From: Streptomyces sp. MBT65
GTDB lineage: Bacteria; Actinomycetota; Actinomycetes; Streptomycetales; Streptomycetaceae
Length of the DNA: 33,079 bases
Reading direction: 5' to 3'
Assembly: GCF_016612545.1 (NCBI RefSeq)
Contig: NZ_JAENRY010000058.1
Span: 517 to 33,595 of the forward strand
Below are positions 6,678 to 14,261 of the stretch, in pieces. The position numbers and the translations under genes are program-made. The notes under the pieces were generated by a model. That model saw only the letters and a program-made list of their open reading frames with translations, did not search any database and was not told the origin of the DNA. Positions within the stretch are counted from its first letter, which is position 1, and the number at the start of each line of letters is the position of its first letter.

Positions 6678-7559
6678 CTACGCGTCCCTGAGCTTCTTCA
6701 GCCGCTCCACGTCCGCCGCGTGCCCCTCCTTGCCGCCGGGCGTCTCGATGATCAGGGGTACGCCCGCGGTCGCCGGGTGGGTCATCAGCGCGCGGAACGG
6801 ATCCTCGCCGATATGGCCGGAGCCGATGTTCTCGTGGCGGTCCTTGTGGGCGCCGACGACGTCCTTGGAGTCGTTGGCATGGATCAGTTTCAGCCGTCCC
6901 TCGCCGACCGTGTCCACCAGCAGGTCGAGGGTCTGGTGCATACCGCTCGGGCCGGTCAGATCGTGCCCGGCGGCGAAGATGTGACACGTGTCCAGGCACA
7001 CGCCCAGCTTCGGATGGGCGTCCAGCGCCTCGAAGTACGGCCCGAAGTCCCAGGTCCGCGAGCACAGGGACGAACCCTGACCGGCCGTCGACTCCAGGAG
7101 CAGGAACGGATCGTCGTCGTGCGTCAACTCGTCCAGCAGCGGCAGCAGTCGCTCCCGCACCTGGGCCAGCGCCACGGCCCGCTCCCGCCCGCCCGTCGCG
7201 CTCCCGGTGTGCACGACCACACCGAGCGCGCCGATCTCGCGTCCCCGCCGCAGTGAGTGCCGTAGCGACTCCACGGACTTCTCCACGGTGGCCTCGGTGT
7301 GCGAGCCGAAGTTGATCAGGTACGGGGCGTGCACGTACGCCGGGATCGACTCGGCCTCGCAGACCGCGCGGAACTCCTCGTCCTGGCGCGGGTTCCCGAC
7401 CGGTGTGGCCCAGCCGCGCGGGTTGGCGACGAAGACCTGTACGGTCTCGGCGGCCAGCTCACGGGCGTAGGACAGGCCCACGGAGTGCAGACCGCCGGCC
7501 ACCGGGACATGGCCGCCGACGGGGTTGCGGGAAACGGGGGAGAGGGGCTCGCTGCTCAC
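6678..7559 (-). CDS. nfo: Endonuclease IV (AP endonuclease, TIM barrel)
   Basis: A 293-residue protein of the AP-endonuclease 2 family, which cuts 5' of abasic sites during base excision repair using a trinuclear zinc centre. Candidate zinc-ligand motifs are visible in order: YVHAPYLINFGS, VVHTGS, LLESTAGQGSS, CLDTCHIFAAG, LIHANDSK, DRHENIGSGHIG and LIIETPG. The N terminus (NPVGGHVPVAGGL) matches the family G-H-s--GG start. The start is GTG with only a weak SD-like GGACGG. It lies 34 nt after the kinase gene on the same strand and may be cotranscribed with it. Confidence 0.93.
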   Translation of the reverse strand: MSSEPLSPVSRNPVGGHVPVAGGLHSVGLSYARELAAETVQVFVANPRGWATPVGNPRQDEEFRAVCEAESIPAYVHAPYLINFGSHTEATVEKSVESLRHSLRRGREIGALGVVVHTGSATGGRERAVALAQVRERLLPLLDELTHDDDPFLLLESTAGQGSSLCSRTWDFGPYFEALDAHPKLGVCLDTCHIFAAGHDLTGPSGMHQTLDLLVDTVGEGRLKLIHANDSKDVVGAHKDRHENIGSGHIGEDPFRALMTHPATAGVPLIIETPGGKEGHAADVERLKKLRDA

Positions 7560-7593
7560 CCGTCCAGGGTGTCACGCGCGCGTGCCGCCCCCG

Positions 7594-9531
7594 TCACCGG
7601 ATCTGGATCGTGATCGTCGATCCCTTGGGGGCCTGCTCGCCCGCGTCCACGGACTGGCTCTTCACGGTGTCGCCGAACAGGCCGAGCAGACCGCGGTCCT
7701 CCTTGACCTTGAAGCCGGACTGCTCCAGGAGTTTCGTCGCGTCGTCGACGCTCGCGCCGACCACGCTCGGGACCTCGACCAGCTCCGGGCCCTTGGACAC
7801 CGTGAGCGTCACCGTGTCGCCCTCGGCGGCCTGGCTGTCGCCGGCCGGGGTCTGCTGGGCGACCTGGCCCGCGTCGTACTCAGAGGTGACCTCGGTGGCC
7901 GACACCGTCACCTTGAGACCGACCTCCTGGAGGTCGGCCTTCGCGTCGTCCAGGTCCTCACCGGTGACGTCGGGCACGTCGACCGCGCTGCCCTTGCTGA
8001 CGGTCAGGGCTATCGCGGAGCCCGAGTGGCGCTCGGTGCCCGCCTCGGGGTCCGTGCTGATCACGGAGCCCTTGGGGACGTCGTCGCTGAACTCCTTGGT
8101 GACCATGCCGGCCGCCAGCCCGTCCGCCTTGAGCAGGGCCTGCGCCCTGCCCAGGGCGAGGCCCGTCACGTCGGGGACCTTCACGGTCTCCGGGCCGTCC
8201 GAGATGGTCAGGGCCACGGAGTCGTTGTTCCGGATACGGGCGCCGGACACCGGGTCGGTGCTGATGACCGTGCCGCGCCTCACGGTGTCGCTGTAGGCGT
8301 GGTCGACCTTCTTGACGTCGAGACCGGCGTCCGCCAGCCGCTCCTTCGCCTGGGCCTCGGTCTTCGCCAGCAGCGGCGGGACCTTGGTGAACTGGCCCGA
8401 GTTGATGTACCAGACGCCCGCCCCGACCCCGATGATCAGCAGCAGCGCGGCGAGCACCGCCAGCAGCCCGCGCCGGGGCCGCCGCGCCTCGCGCCGCCGG
8501 GGCGGCGGCAGCGGCGGCCCGCTCTCGAACCGGCTGGTCCGGTTGAACGGGTCACCGGGCCCGTCGTCCTCGTTGACCGGCAGCGGACGCGGCACCGTGA
8601 GCGAGCGCGGGATCACACTCGTACGGTTCTCCGCGTTGGGATGCTCCGAGGTCAGCGCCTGCGGCGGCACGGCGTCCAACTGCTCGTCGCTCAGTCCGGC
8701 CCGCGCCTCGCGGACCATCCCGAACAGCCCGACCGCGTCGTAGGGCCGCAGGTCGGGGGTGCGCGCGGTGGCCGTGGCGACCAGCTCGTCCAGCTCGTAC
8801 GCCAGCCCCGGCACGAGTGCCGAGGGCGGCGGGACGTCCTCGTGCAGATGCTTGTAGAGCACGATCGCGGCGGAGTCCCCGTCGTGCGGCTTCTGGCCGG
8901 TGAGCATCTCGTAGAGGACGACACCGCACGCGTAGACGTCGACCCGGGGGTCGGCGGTGCTGCCCTCGATCTGCTCCGGCGCGAGATACGACACCGTGCC
9001 GAGCACGGCCCCCGTGGTGCTGGTGTGCGTGTCCACGGACCTGACCAGACCGAAGTCGGCGACCTTGACCCGGCCGTCGTCCCCTATGAGCACGTTCTCC
9101 GGCTTCATGTCCCGGTGCACGAACCCGGCCCGGTGCGCGGCGCCCAGCGCGGCCAGCACCGGCTCCAGGATGTCCAGCGCGGCCCGCGGCTGGAGCGCCC
9201 CGCGCTCGCGCAGCACGTCCCGCAGGGTGCAGCCGGCGACGTACTCCATCGCCAGATAGACGTACGACCGGTCGGCGCCCTGGTCGAAGACCTGCACCAC
9301 GTTCGGATGCGCGAGGCGCGCCACGGACTTGGCCTCGCGGATGAACCGGTCCACGAAATGGGCGTCGGCCGCCAGCGTCGGGTGCATCACCTTGAGCGCG
9401 AGAACCCGGTCCAGGCGGGTGTCCACGGCCCGGTAGACCGTGGCCATCCCGCCGACGGCGATCCGCGCGTCGACGCGATAGCGGCCGTCGAGCACTTGCC
9501 CGACGAGAGGGTCATGAAGGGTCGTATCCAC
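7594..9531 (-). CDS. Transmembrane Ser/Thr protein kinase with four PASTA repeats
   Basis: About 645 residues. A cytoplasmic Hanks-type kinase domain (residues ~17-275) has the Gly loop IAVGGMATVY (24-33), Lys47, HRDMKPEN with Asp141, DFG at 159-161 and YLAPEQ. A Pro/Arg-rich juxtamembrane linker leads to one membrane helix (GLLAVLAALLLIIGVGAGVWYI) and four extracellular PASTA repeats, starting at VPPLLAKTEAQA, VPDVTGLALGRA, VPDVTGEDLDDA and VPSVVGASVDDA. PASTA domains bind peptidoglycan fragments or lipid II, so the kinase should sense the cell wall. The longer upstream frame has no kinase similarity. GTG 9531 lies seven nt after TACACT and has no SD, so a leaderless mRNA is likely. The Rv2175c-like gene at 13799 is a candidate substrate by analogy with mycobacterial PknL. 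Confidence 0.94.
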   Translation of the reverse strand: MDTTLHDPLVGQVLDGRYRVDARIAVGGMATVYRAVDTRLDRVLALKVMHPTLAADAHFVDRFIREAKSVARLAHPNVVQVFDQGADRSYVYLAMEYVAGCTLRDVLRERGALQPRAALDILEPVLAALGAAHRAGFVHRDMKPENVLIGDDGRVKVADFGLVRSVDTHTSTTGAVLGTVSYLAPEQIEGSTADPRVDVYACGVVLYEMLTGQKPHDGDSAAIVLYKHLHEDVPPPSALVPGLAYELDELVATATARTPDLRPYDAVGLFGMVREARAGLSDEQLDAVPPQALTSEHPNAENRTSVIPRSLTVPRPLPVNEDDGPGDPFNRTSRFESGPPLPPPRRREARRPRRGLLAVLAALLLIIGVGAGVWYINSGQFTKVPPLLAKTEAQAKERLADAGLDVKKVDHAYSDTVRRGTVISTDPVSGARIRNNDSVALTISDGPETVKVPDVTGLALGRAQALLKADGLAAGMVTKEFSDDVPKGSVISTDPEAGTERHSGSAIALTVSKGSAVDVPDVTGEDLDDAKADLQEVGLKVTVSATEVTSEYDAGQVAQQTPAGDSQAAEGDTVTLTVSKGPELVEVPSVVGASVDDATKLLEQSGFKVKEDRGLLGLFGDTVKSQSVDAGEQAPKGSTITIQIR

Positions 9532-9635
9532 GCAGGTGAGTGTACGAGCCGAGGCTGACAGCACCGCCTTTTCGGTCAGTTTCGGGGCTTTACTGCAGCG
9601 GACCTGTGACGCATCGCACGCTGAGGAGCGGGTGC

Positions 9636-10430
9636 TCAGAAGGCCGGGCGTTCCGGGTCCAACCGTGCCAATCCCGCTGTGGGAGAGGACGCCTCGGCGA
9701 AATACCGACGTGGGATACGCCCCGCCCGGTACGCCAACCGACCCGCCTCCACGGCCGCCCGCATGCCGGAGGCCATCAGCACCGGTTCCCGCGCCCGGGT
9801 CACCGCCGACGCGAGCATCACCCCCGCACACCCGAGCTCCATCGCGAACGCCGCGTCGGACGCGGTACCGGCCCCCGCGTCCAGAATCACCGGCACACGC
9901 GCGTGCTCCACGATCAACTGGAAGTTGTGCGGATTGCGGATCCCGAGCCCGGACCCGATCGGCGACCCCAGCGGCATGATCGCCGCACACCCGACGTCCT
10001 CCAGCTTCCGCGCCAGCACGGGATCGTCGTTCGTGTACGGCAGCACCGTGAACCCGTCGTCGACCAGGGTTTCGGCGGCGTCGAGCAGCTCGATGGGATC
10101 GGGGAGCAAGGTGCGCTCGTCCGCGATCACTTCAAGTTTGACCAGTGCCGTCCCGAGCGCCTCCCGCGCCAGCCGGGCCGTGAGCACGGCCTCGCCGGCC
10201 GTGAAGCAGCCCGCGGTGTTGGGCAGCACCCGGATACCGAGCCGCTCCAGGACGGACAGCACCGAACCGTGCACGGAGGCGTTCACGCGCCGCATCGCGA
10301 CCGTCGTCAGCTCCGTACCGGAGGCCACCAGGGCGCGTTCCAGGACGTCGAGGCTGGGAGCGCCTCCGGTGCCCATGATCAACCGGGACGTGAAGGACGT
10401 ACCACCAAGGACGAACGGGTCGTCGGCCAT
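9636..10430 (-). CDS. thiG: Thiazole synthase
   Basis: A 264-residue TIM-barrel enzyme that builds the thiazole phosphate ring of thiamin from deoxyxylulose 5-phosphate, dehydroglycine and ThiS-thiocarboxylate. Visible motifs are RLIMGTGG, ELTTVAMRR, LPNTAGCFTA, the Schiff-base Lys98 in TALVKLEVI, PYTNDDPVLA, PLGSPIGSGLGI, VPVILDAGAGTASDAA and GVMLASAVTRA. The ATG follows GGAGG by about 7 nt and lies just after the thiS stop, so translation is coupled. It is the last gene of the thiO-thiS-thiG operon; the kinase gene begins 104 nt further down the same strand. Confidence 0.97.
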   Translation of the reverse strand: MADDPFVLGGTSFTSRLIMGTGGAPSLDVLERALVASGTELTTVAMRRVNASVHGSVLSVLERLGIRVLPNTAGCFTAGEAVLTARLAREALGTALVKLEVIADERTLLPDPIELLDAAETLVDDGFTVLPYTNDDPVLARKLEDVGCAAIMPLGSPIGSGLGIRNPHNFQLIVEHARVPVILDAGAGTASDAAFAMELGCAGVMLASAVTRAREPVLMASGMRAAVEAGRLAYRAGRIPRRYFAEASSPTAGLARLDPERPAF

Positions 10431-10433
10431 GGG

Positions 10434-10634
10434 TCAGCCTCCTTGGACGGCGGTGAGGACCTCGACGCGGTCTCCCTCGGAGAGGGAGGTCGAGGGCCAC
10501 TCCGCGCGCGGGACGACGGTTTCGTTGAGGGCGGCGGCCACACCGGAGGGCGACGGGGCCATGGTCCGCACGAGGGTGTCGAGGGCCGTGCCGGGATCGA
10601 TCACCCGGGGCTCCCCGTTGACGGAGACGTTCAT
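10434..10634 (-). CDS. thiS: Sulfur carrier protein ThiS
   Basis: A 66-residue beta-grasp, ubiquitin-like protein that ends in the required Gly-Gly, which is adenylated and converted to a thiocarboxylate as sulfur donor to ThiG. The N terminus MNVSVNGEPRVI and the GDRVEVLTAVQGG ending are diagnostic. It overlaps thiO by 4 nt (ATGA) and is followed 3 nt later by thiG. No thiF-like activating enzyme is in the window, so adenylation must be supplied from elsewhere. Confidence 0.95.
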   Translation of the reverse strand: MNVSVNGEPRVIDPGTALDTLVRTMAPSPSGVAAALNETVVPRAEWPSTSLSEGDRVEVLTAVQGG

Positions 10635-11785
10635 GCGGGCAACTCCGTGAGAGCGAATCGCTTCGGGGTGAACGGGCGTGCCTCGTCCGGGAGTTCACCG
10701 GTGGCCAGCGCGTGCGCCAGGGCGTCACCGGTGACCGGCGTGAGCAGCACGCCGTTGCGGTAGTGCCCGGTGGCCAGCAGCAGTCCCGGCAGTGCGGTCG
10801 GGCCGAGCAGCGGCGCGTTGTCGGGGGACCCGGGGCGCAGCCCGGCCCGGGTCTCGGTGAGCGGCAGTTCGGTGATCCCGGGCACCAACTCATGGGCGTC
10901 GCGCAGCAGTTCGTAGACCCCGCCGGCGGTCACCGTGGTGTCCCAGCCCAGTTCCTCGCTGGTCGCGCCGACGACCAGCTCGCCGTTCTCGCGCGGCACG
11001 AGATAGACGTGGCTGCCGCGCACCACGGCCCGCACGGTCCGGCTCAGGAAGGGCGCGTGGCGCTCCGGCACGGTCAGCCGCAACACCTGCCCCTTGACGG
11101 GCCGTACGGGCGGCAGGACGTCGTCGGGGACCCCGGCCAGCCGCCCGCTGAGGCTGCCGCCCGCGAGCACCACCTGGTCCGCGCCCAGCGCTTCCCCCTC
11201 GCGCGTGACGACCCCCGTGGCGCGGTCCTGCCCGACCGTGAGCCGCTCGGCCCACGTCCGGTGGAAGGCGACCCCGGCGCGCTCGCAGGCGGCCACCAGC
11301 GCGCGTGCCAGCCGCCGTGGGTCGACCTGGTGGTCCCCGTCGACCCGCAGCCCCCCGCGCACCCCCGGCGCGAGCATCGGCTCCAGGCGCCGGCACTCGC
11401 GCCCGGACAGCCACTCGGACTCCAGCCCCGACTGGTGTTGCAGGGCGTGCAGTTCGCGCAGATGGGCGCGGTCGTCGGCGTCCAGGGCGACGGCGAGCGT
11501 GCCGCAGCGGCGGTAGCCGAGGTCCAGGCCGGTGAGGTCGGTCAGCTCGGCCGCGAAGTCCGGATAGCGGCGCGCCGAGGCGAGGTTGAGGGCGAGCAGG
11601 GTCTGTTCGCCGTGGTGCAGTTCCGTGACGGCGGCCAGCATGCCGGCGGCCACCTGGGCGGCCCCGCCGCCCGGCTCGGGGTCCACGACGGCCGTCGCGA
11701 ACCCGCGCTGGGCCGCGCGCCAGGCCGTGACCAGGCCGATGATCCCGCCCCCGACGACGAGGACGTCTGACGTACGTGTAGGCAT
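10631..11785 (-). CDS. thiO: Glycine oxidase ThiO
   Basis: A 384-residue FAD enzyme of the DAO family that oxidises glycine to dehydroglycine for thiazole synthesis. The ADP-binding motif VLVVGGGIIGLVTAWRAA is at the N terminus. Later blocks are GLRVDGDHQVDPRRLARAL, PVKGQVLRL, YLVPRENGELVVGATSEE and TRAGLRPGSPDNAPLLG, then ATGHYRNGVLLTPVT near the C terminus. The ATG at 11785 is preferred over a much longer open frame because similarity starts here and GGGAGGGG, about 10 nt upstream, forms the 3' end of the TPP aptamer. It is the first gene of the riboswitch-controlled operon. Confidence 0.96.
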   Translation of the reverse strand: MPTRTSDVLVVGGGIIGLVTAWRAAQRGFATAVVDPEPGGGAAQVAAGMLAAVTELHHGEQTLLALNLASARRYPDFAAELTDLTGLDLGYRRCGTLAVALDADDRAHLRELHALQHQSGLESEWLSGRECRRLEPMLAPGVRGGLRVDGDHQVDPRRLARALVAACERAGVAFHRTWAERLTVGQDRATGVVTREGEALGADQVVLAGGSLSGRLAGVPDDVLPPVRPVKGQVLRLTVPERHAPFLSRTVRAVVRGSHVYLVPRENGELVVGATSEELGWDTTVTAGGVYELLRDAHELVPGITELPLTETRAGLRPGSPDNAPLLGPTALPGLLLATGHYRNGVLLTPVTGDALAHALATGELPDEARPFTPKRFALTELPA

Positions 11786-11798
11786 GGGCGTCCAGCCC

Positions 11799-11888
11799 CT
11801 CCCTTCGCCGGCATGACCCGGATCAGGTTCGTACGGTCGGAGGCCGCCAGCCTCCCTCTCAGCCCGGTGCGTCCGGACTCCCGCGAGT
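11799..11888 (-). ncRNA. TPP riboswitch (thi box)
   Basis: Read on the minus strand, the segment contains the hallmark CTGAGA (11857-11862), then ACCTGATCCGGGTCATGCCGG (about 11809-11829) and GCGAAGGGAG. These are the conserved elements of the thiamin pyrophosphate aptamer. The aptamer's 3' strand GGGAGGGG (11796-11803) is also the only good SD for thiO, so TPP binding probably blocks ribosome access. No terminator is seen between aptamer and thiO, which favours translational control. Confidence 0.95.
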
Positions 11889-11892
11889 GCTT

Positions 11893-11923
11893 GTACGTTG
11901 GCCACCCTAGGCCCTGTCGTCAA
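11893..11923 (-). promoter_or_regulatory. Candidate thiO operon promoter, -35 inside the palindromic element
   Basis: On the minus strand, TTGACG (11918-11923) lies within the terminal inverted repeat of the adjacent element. It is followed after 17 bp by CAACGT (11895-11900). Initiation about seven nt later falls near 11888, the 5' edge of the TPP aptamer. The geometry is good but the -10 is poor. A TAGGGT at 11904-11909 is an alternative -10 with no good -35. Confidence 0.35.
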
Positions 11924-12083
11924 ATTCCCGTCTGCCGGGCGACGCCATGCACGCACTCTCGCCGCACCGGGCGCGGACCCGCGTACAACCAGTACGAGGG
12001 TCTGCGCCCGGCACGCCGAGAGCACGCACCTGACGCCGCCCGGCCGCCCTTCGGGCGACGACGGGAATTTGACGACAGGGCCT
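11909..12083. mobile_element. MITE-like near-palindromic element, 175 bp
   Basis: Identical 24-bp terminal inverted repeats (11909-11932 and 12060-12083) begin AGGCCCTGTCGTCAAATT. The interior is also largely self-complementary: the arms pair through stretches such as GCCGGGCG, CTCTCG and CCGGGCGC to a centre near GTAC-aacca-GTAC (11983-11995). The right arm carries about 14 extra nt. There is no coding capacity and no clear target-site duplication. This is the form expected of a non-autonomous hairpin MITE mobilised by an IS transposase in trans. I recall similar termini elsewhere in Streptomyces genomes but cannot verify that here. Confidence 0.75.
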
Positions 12084-12121
12084 GGCCCGTACCCCATGCC
12101 CCAGTAAGGGAGCCTCCGTCC

Positions 12122-12472
12122 ATGGCCCGCTCGCTCGACGGTCTCGTCCTCGCCCCGGTCGCGGACCAGGCGCCGGGGCAGGTCGGCACCCGCACCCGGT
12201 TCGCGTACCACGAGCGGGACGGCGAGATCTGGGCCGAGTACGAGGGCGGCGACGTTCTACGGGGGCGTCTCGTCGGCACGCGCGCGGGGGACCGACTCGA
12301 CTTCCGGTACGTGCAGTTGAAGACCGACGGGACGACGTCCTGTGGGCACTGCGTGTCCGAAGTGGTCGAGTTGCCCGACGGCCGGGTGCGCCTGGAGGAG
12401 ACCTGGGAGTGGGAGTCCCGGGCGGGCAGCGGGACGAGTGTTGTGGAACAGGTCACTGACCGCGCCCCCTGA
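12122..12472 (+). CDS. Small conserved actinobacterial protein of unknown function
   Basis: A 116-residue soluble protein with no membrane segment or signal. The pattern LDGL-LAPV------GEVG-like-T-F-Y, then IWAEYEGGDVLRGRLVGT, FRYVQLKTDG and LPDGRVRLEETWEWES recalls a small beta-rich family. In databases it is often labelled 'n-acetylglutamate synthase' without any acetyltransferase motif. I would not transfer that name. The ATG at 12122 has AAGGGAG about 9 nt upstream. The gene starts 38 nt after the palindromic element. Confidence 0.8.
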   Translation: MARSLDGLVLAPVADQAPGQVGTRTRFAYHERDGEIWAEYEGGDVLRGRLVGTRAGDRLDFRYVQLKTDGTTSCGHCVSEVVELPDGRVRLEETWEWESRAGSGTSVVEQVTDRAP

Positions 12473-12505
12473 CTGACGTTTTGTCAGGTGTCTATGGTGA
12501 TCGGA
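12469..12505 (+). promoter_or_regulatory. Candidate leaderless promoter of the 12505 gene
   Basis: CTGACT (12469-12474), 18 bp and TATGGT (12493-12498), with the ATG exactly seven nt later. No convincing SD lies between, so transcription probably starts at or next to the A of the start codon. Confidence 0.45.
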
Positions 12506-13734
12506 TGAGCGAGCAGACACGGGGACAGGGCGCGGGGACGGGACGGCGCGTGGTCGTCGTGGGCGCGGGCATGGCCGGGGTGCAGACCGCGGTGGCCCTG
12601 CGCGAACAGGGCTTCACCGGCACCGTCACGCTGATCGGCGCGGAACCCCATCAGCCCTACGACCGGCCCCCGCTGTCCAAGGCCGTCCTGCTCGGCAAGG
12701 CCGAGGGCTCCGCCTTCGACGTCGACTTCGAGGCGCTCGGCATCGACGTGCGGCTCGGGCGCGAGGTGGTGGGCGTGCGCCCCGCCGACCACGAACTGGA
12801 CACCGCCGAGGGCCCGGTGCCCTACGACGTCCTCGTCCTCGCGACCGGTGCCGAACCGATCCGGCTGCCGGGCGCCGACGGCATCCCCGGGGTGCATCTG
12901 CTGCGCACCCTGGACGACGCCGAACGGCTGCGGCCGGTGCTCGCCCGGCAGCACGACATCGTGGTCGTCGGTGCGGGCTGGATCGGCGCCGAGTTCGCCA
13001 CGGCCGCGCGCGAGGCGGGCTGCGCGGTGACCGTCGTGGAGGCCGCGGACCGGCCGTTCGCGGGCGCGCTGCCCGCCGAGGTGGCCGCGCCGATGGCCGC
13101 CTGGTACGCCGCCGCCGGAGCCACGCTGCGCACCCACGCACGCGTGGCGCACGTCGAACCCGGCGAGGTGGTCCTCGACGACGGCACCCGGCTGCCCGCG
13201 GGCGCCGTCGTGGTCGGCATCGGCGCCCGCCCCGCCACCGCCTGGCTGACGGGCTCCGGCATCGAACTGGGCGCGCACCGCGAGGTCCTCGCCGACGACC
13301 ACCTGCGCACCTCGGTGCCGGACGTGTACGCCGTCGGCGACTGCGCCTCCTTCCCTTCGGGAAGGTATGGCGAGCGCCTATTGGTCCACCACTGGGACAA
13401 CGCCCTCCAGGGCCCGCGCACGGTCGCCGCGAACATCGTCGGGGAGACCCCGGCGGTGTACGACCCGGTGCCGTACTTCTGGTCGGAGCAGTTCGGCCGT
13501 TTCGTCCAGTACGCCGGTCATCACGCGTCCGCCGACACCACCCTGTGGCGCGGTGACCCGGCCACCCCGGCGTGGAGCGTCTGCTGGCTGCGCGGGGACC
13601 GTCTGGTGGCCCTCCTGGCGGTCGGCCGCCCCCGTGACCTGGCCCAGGGCCGCCGCCTGATCGAGTCGGCGACCCCGATGGATCCCGTACTGCTCGCGGA
13701 CCCTTCTCTGCCGATGAAGGCGGCTATCGCCTAG
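12505..13734 (+). CDS. FAD-dependent NAD(P)H:ferredoxin reductase-like oxidoreductase
   Basis: A 409-residue flavoprotein of the putidaredoxin-reductase/BphA4 type. The first dinucleotide motif is VVVVGAGMAGVQTAVALR, with a following PYDRPPLSK loop. An ATG-type motif (VLATGAEP) follows, then the second Rossmann motif IVVVGAGWIGAEFATAAREAG for NAD(P)H and YAVGDCASFP for the FAD ribityl end. The C-terminal domain (VHHWDNALQGPRTVAANI, PYFWSEQFG) matches the ferredoxin-reductase C-terminal domain. It passes electrons from NAD(P)H to a small redox protein; no partner ferredoxin or P450 is adjacent, so the physiological acceptor is unknown. The ATG at 12505 is chosen because the upstream frame lacks similarity. 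Confidence 0.92.
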   Translation: MSEQTRGQGAGTGRRVVVVGAGMAGVQTAVALREQGFTGTVTLIGAEPHQPYDRPPLSKAVLLGKAEGSAFDVDFEALGIDVRLGREVVGVRPADHELDTAEGPVPYDVLVLATGAEPIRLPGADGIPGVHLLRTLDDAERLRPVLARQHDIVVVGAGWIGAEFATAAREAGCAVTVVEAADRPFAGALPAEVAAPMAAWYAAAGATLRTHARVAHVEPGEVVLDDGTRLPAGAVVVGIGARPATAWLTGSGIELGAHREVLADDHLRTSVPDVYAVGDCASFPSGRYGERLLVHHWDNALQGPRTVAANIVGETPAVYDPVPYFWSEQFGRFVQYAGHHASADTTLWRGDPATPAWSVCWLRGDRLVALLAVGRPRDLAQGRRLIESATPMDPVLLADPSLPMKAAIA

Positions 13735-13798
13735 TTCGTCCCCCCGGGTCGGACCGGCCCGACTTCCGACTGTCAGTCCGGGATGGCACGCTGTTTAC

Positions 13799-14170
13799 GT
13801 GACCGAGATTGACGCAAAGATCGATGCTCTCGTCCCCGCCTGGCTCACGCTGCCCGACATCGCAGAGATGCTCGATGTCGAGGTGACCCGCGTGCGGCAG
13901 CTGGTCAAGGACGGCCAAGTCATCGCCGTACGCCGTGGTGAGAACCGCGCGCTGCACGTCCCCGCCGCCTTCATCGACGGGGCCGAGCAGAAGGTCGTCA
14001 AGGGCCTCACGGGGACCCTGACGCTCCTGCGGGACGACGGCTTCTCCGACGAAGAGATGCTCGAATGGCTCTTCACCCCCGACCCCAGCCTGCCCGGCAC
14101 CCCCGCGCAGGCCCTGAGCGAGAATCGCGGCACGGAGGTGAAGCGCCGCGCCCAGGCGCTCGCCGTCTGA
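13799..14170 (+). CDS. Rv2175c-like DNA-binding protein
   Basis: A 123-residue protein with an N-terminal winged-helix-like segment (WLTLPDIAEMLDVEVTRVRQ at about 15-34, then VKDGQVIAVRRGENRALHVP) and a helical C-terminal half (LLRDDGFSDEEMLEWLFTP). This is the Rv2175c family. In M. tuberculosis, Rv2175c binds DNA and is phosphorylated on an N-terminal Thr by the neighbouring kinase PknL. Here a Thr is at position 2 and a PASTA kinase is encoded about 4 kb away, so the same relationship is plausible but inferred. The GTG start has no SD. A weak -10-like CACGCT lies 6 nt upstream, consistent with a leaderless mRNA. Confidence 0.85.
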   Translation: MTEIDAKIDALVPAWLTLPDIAEMLDVEVTRVRQLVKDGQVIAVRRGENRALHVPAAFIDGAEQKVVKGLTGTLTLLRDDGFSDEEMLEWLFTPDPSLPGTPAQALSENRGTEVKRRAQALAV

Positions 14171-14188
14171 CCCGCACGACCGACCGGT

Positions 14189-14224
14189 GCACGGGCCGCG
14201 GCGACGTTCGTCCGCGGCCCGTGC
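14189..14224 (+). terminator. Hairpin between the Rv2175c-like gene and thiE
   Basis: A 13-bp perfect stem (14189-14201 with 14212-14224) with a 10-nt loop, 18 nt after the stop at 14170. It should terminate the upstream transcript. Confidence 0.75.
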
Positions 14225-14261
14225 GCGGCACCACCACGCCATGACGACGGGGGACACCTGC

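Noticed and set aside
9532..9990. N-terminal extension of the PASTA kinase frame to 9990
   Set aside because: It lies antisense/out of frame within thiG, has no similarity, and the kinase domain begins soon after GTG 9531.
11786..12211. Upstream extension of thiO through the riboswitch and palindromic element
   Set aside because: It is an artefact of few stop codons in high-GC DNA. Similarity begins at ATG 11785, after the aptamer.
12122..12472. N-acetylglutamate synthase
   Set aside because: The protein has 116 residues and shows no GNAT acetyl-CoA-binding motif; the name seems to be a propagated database label.
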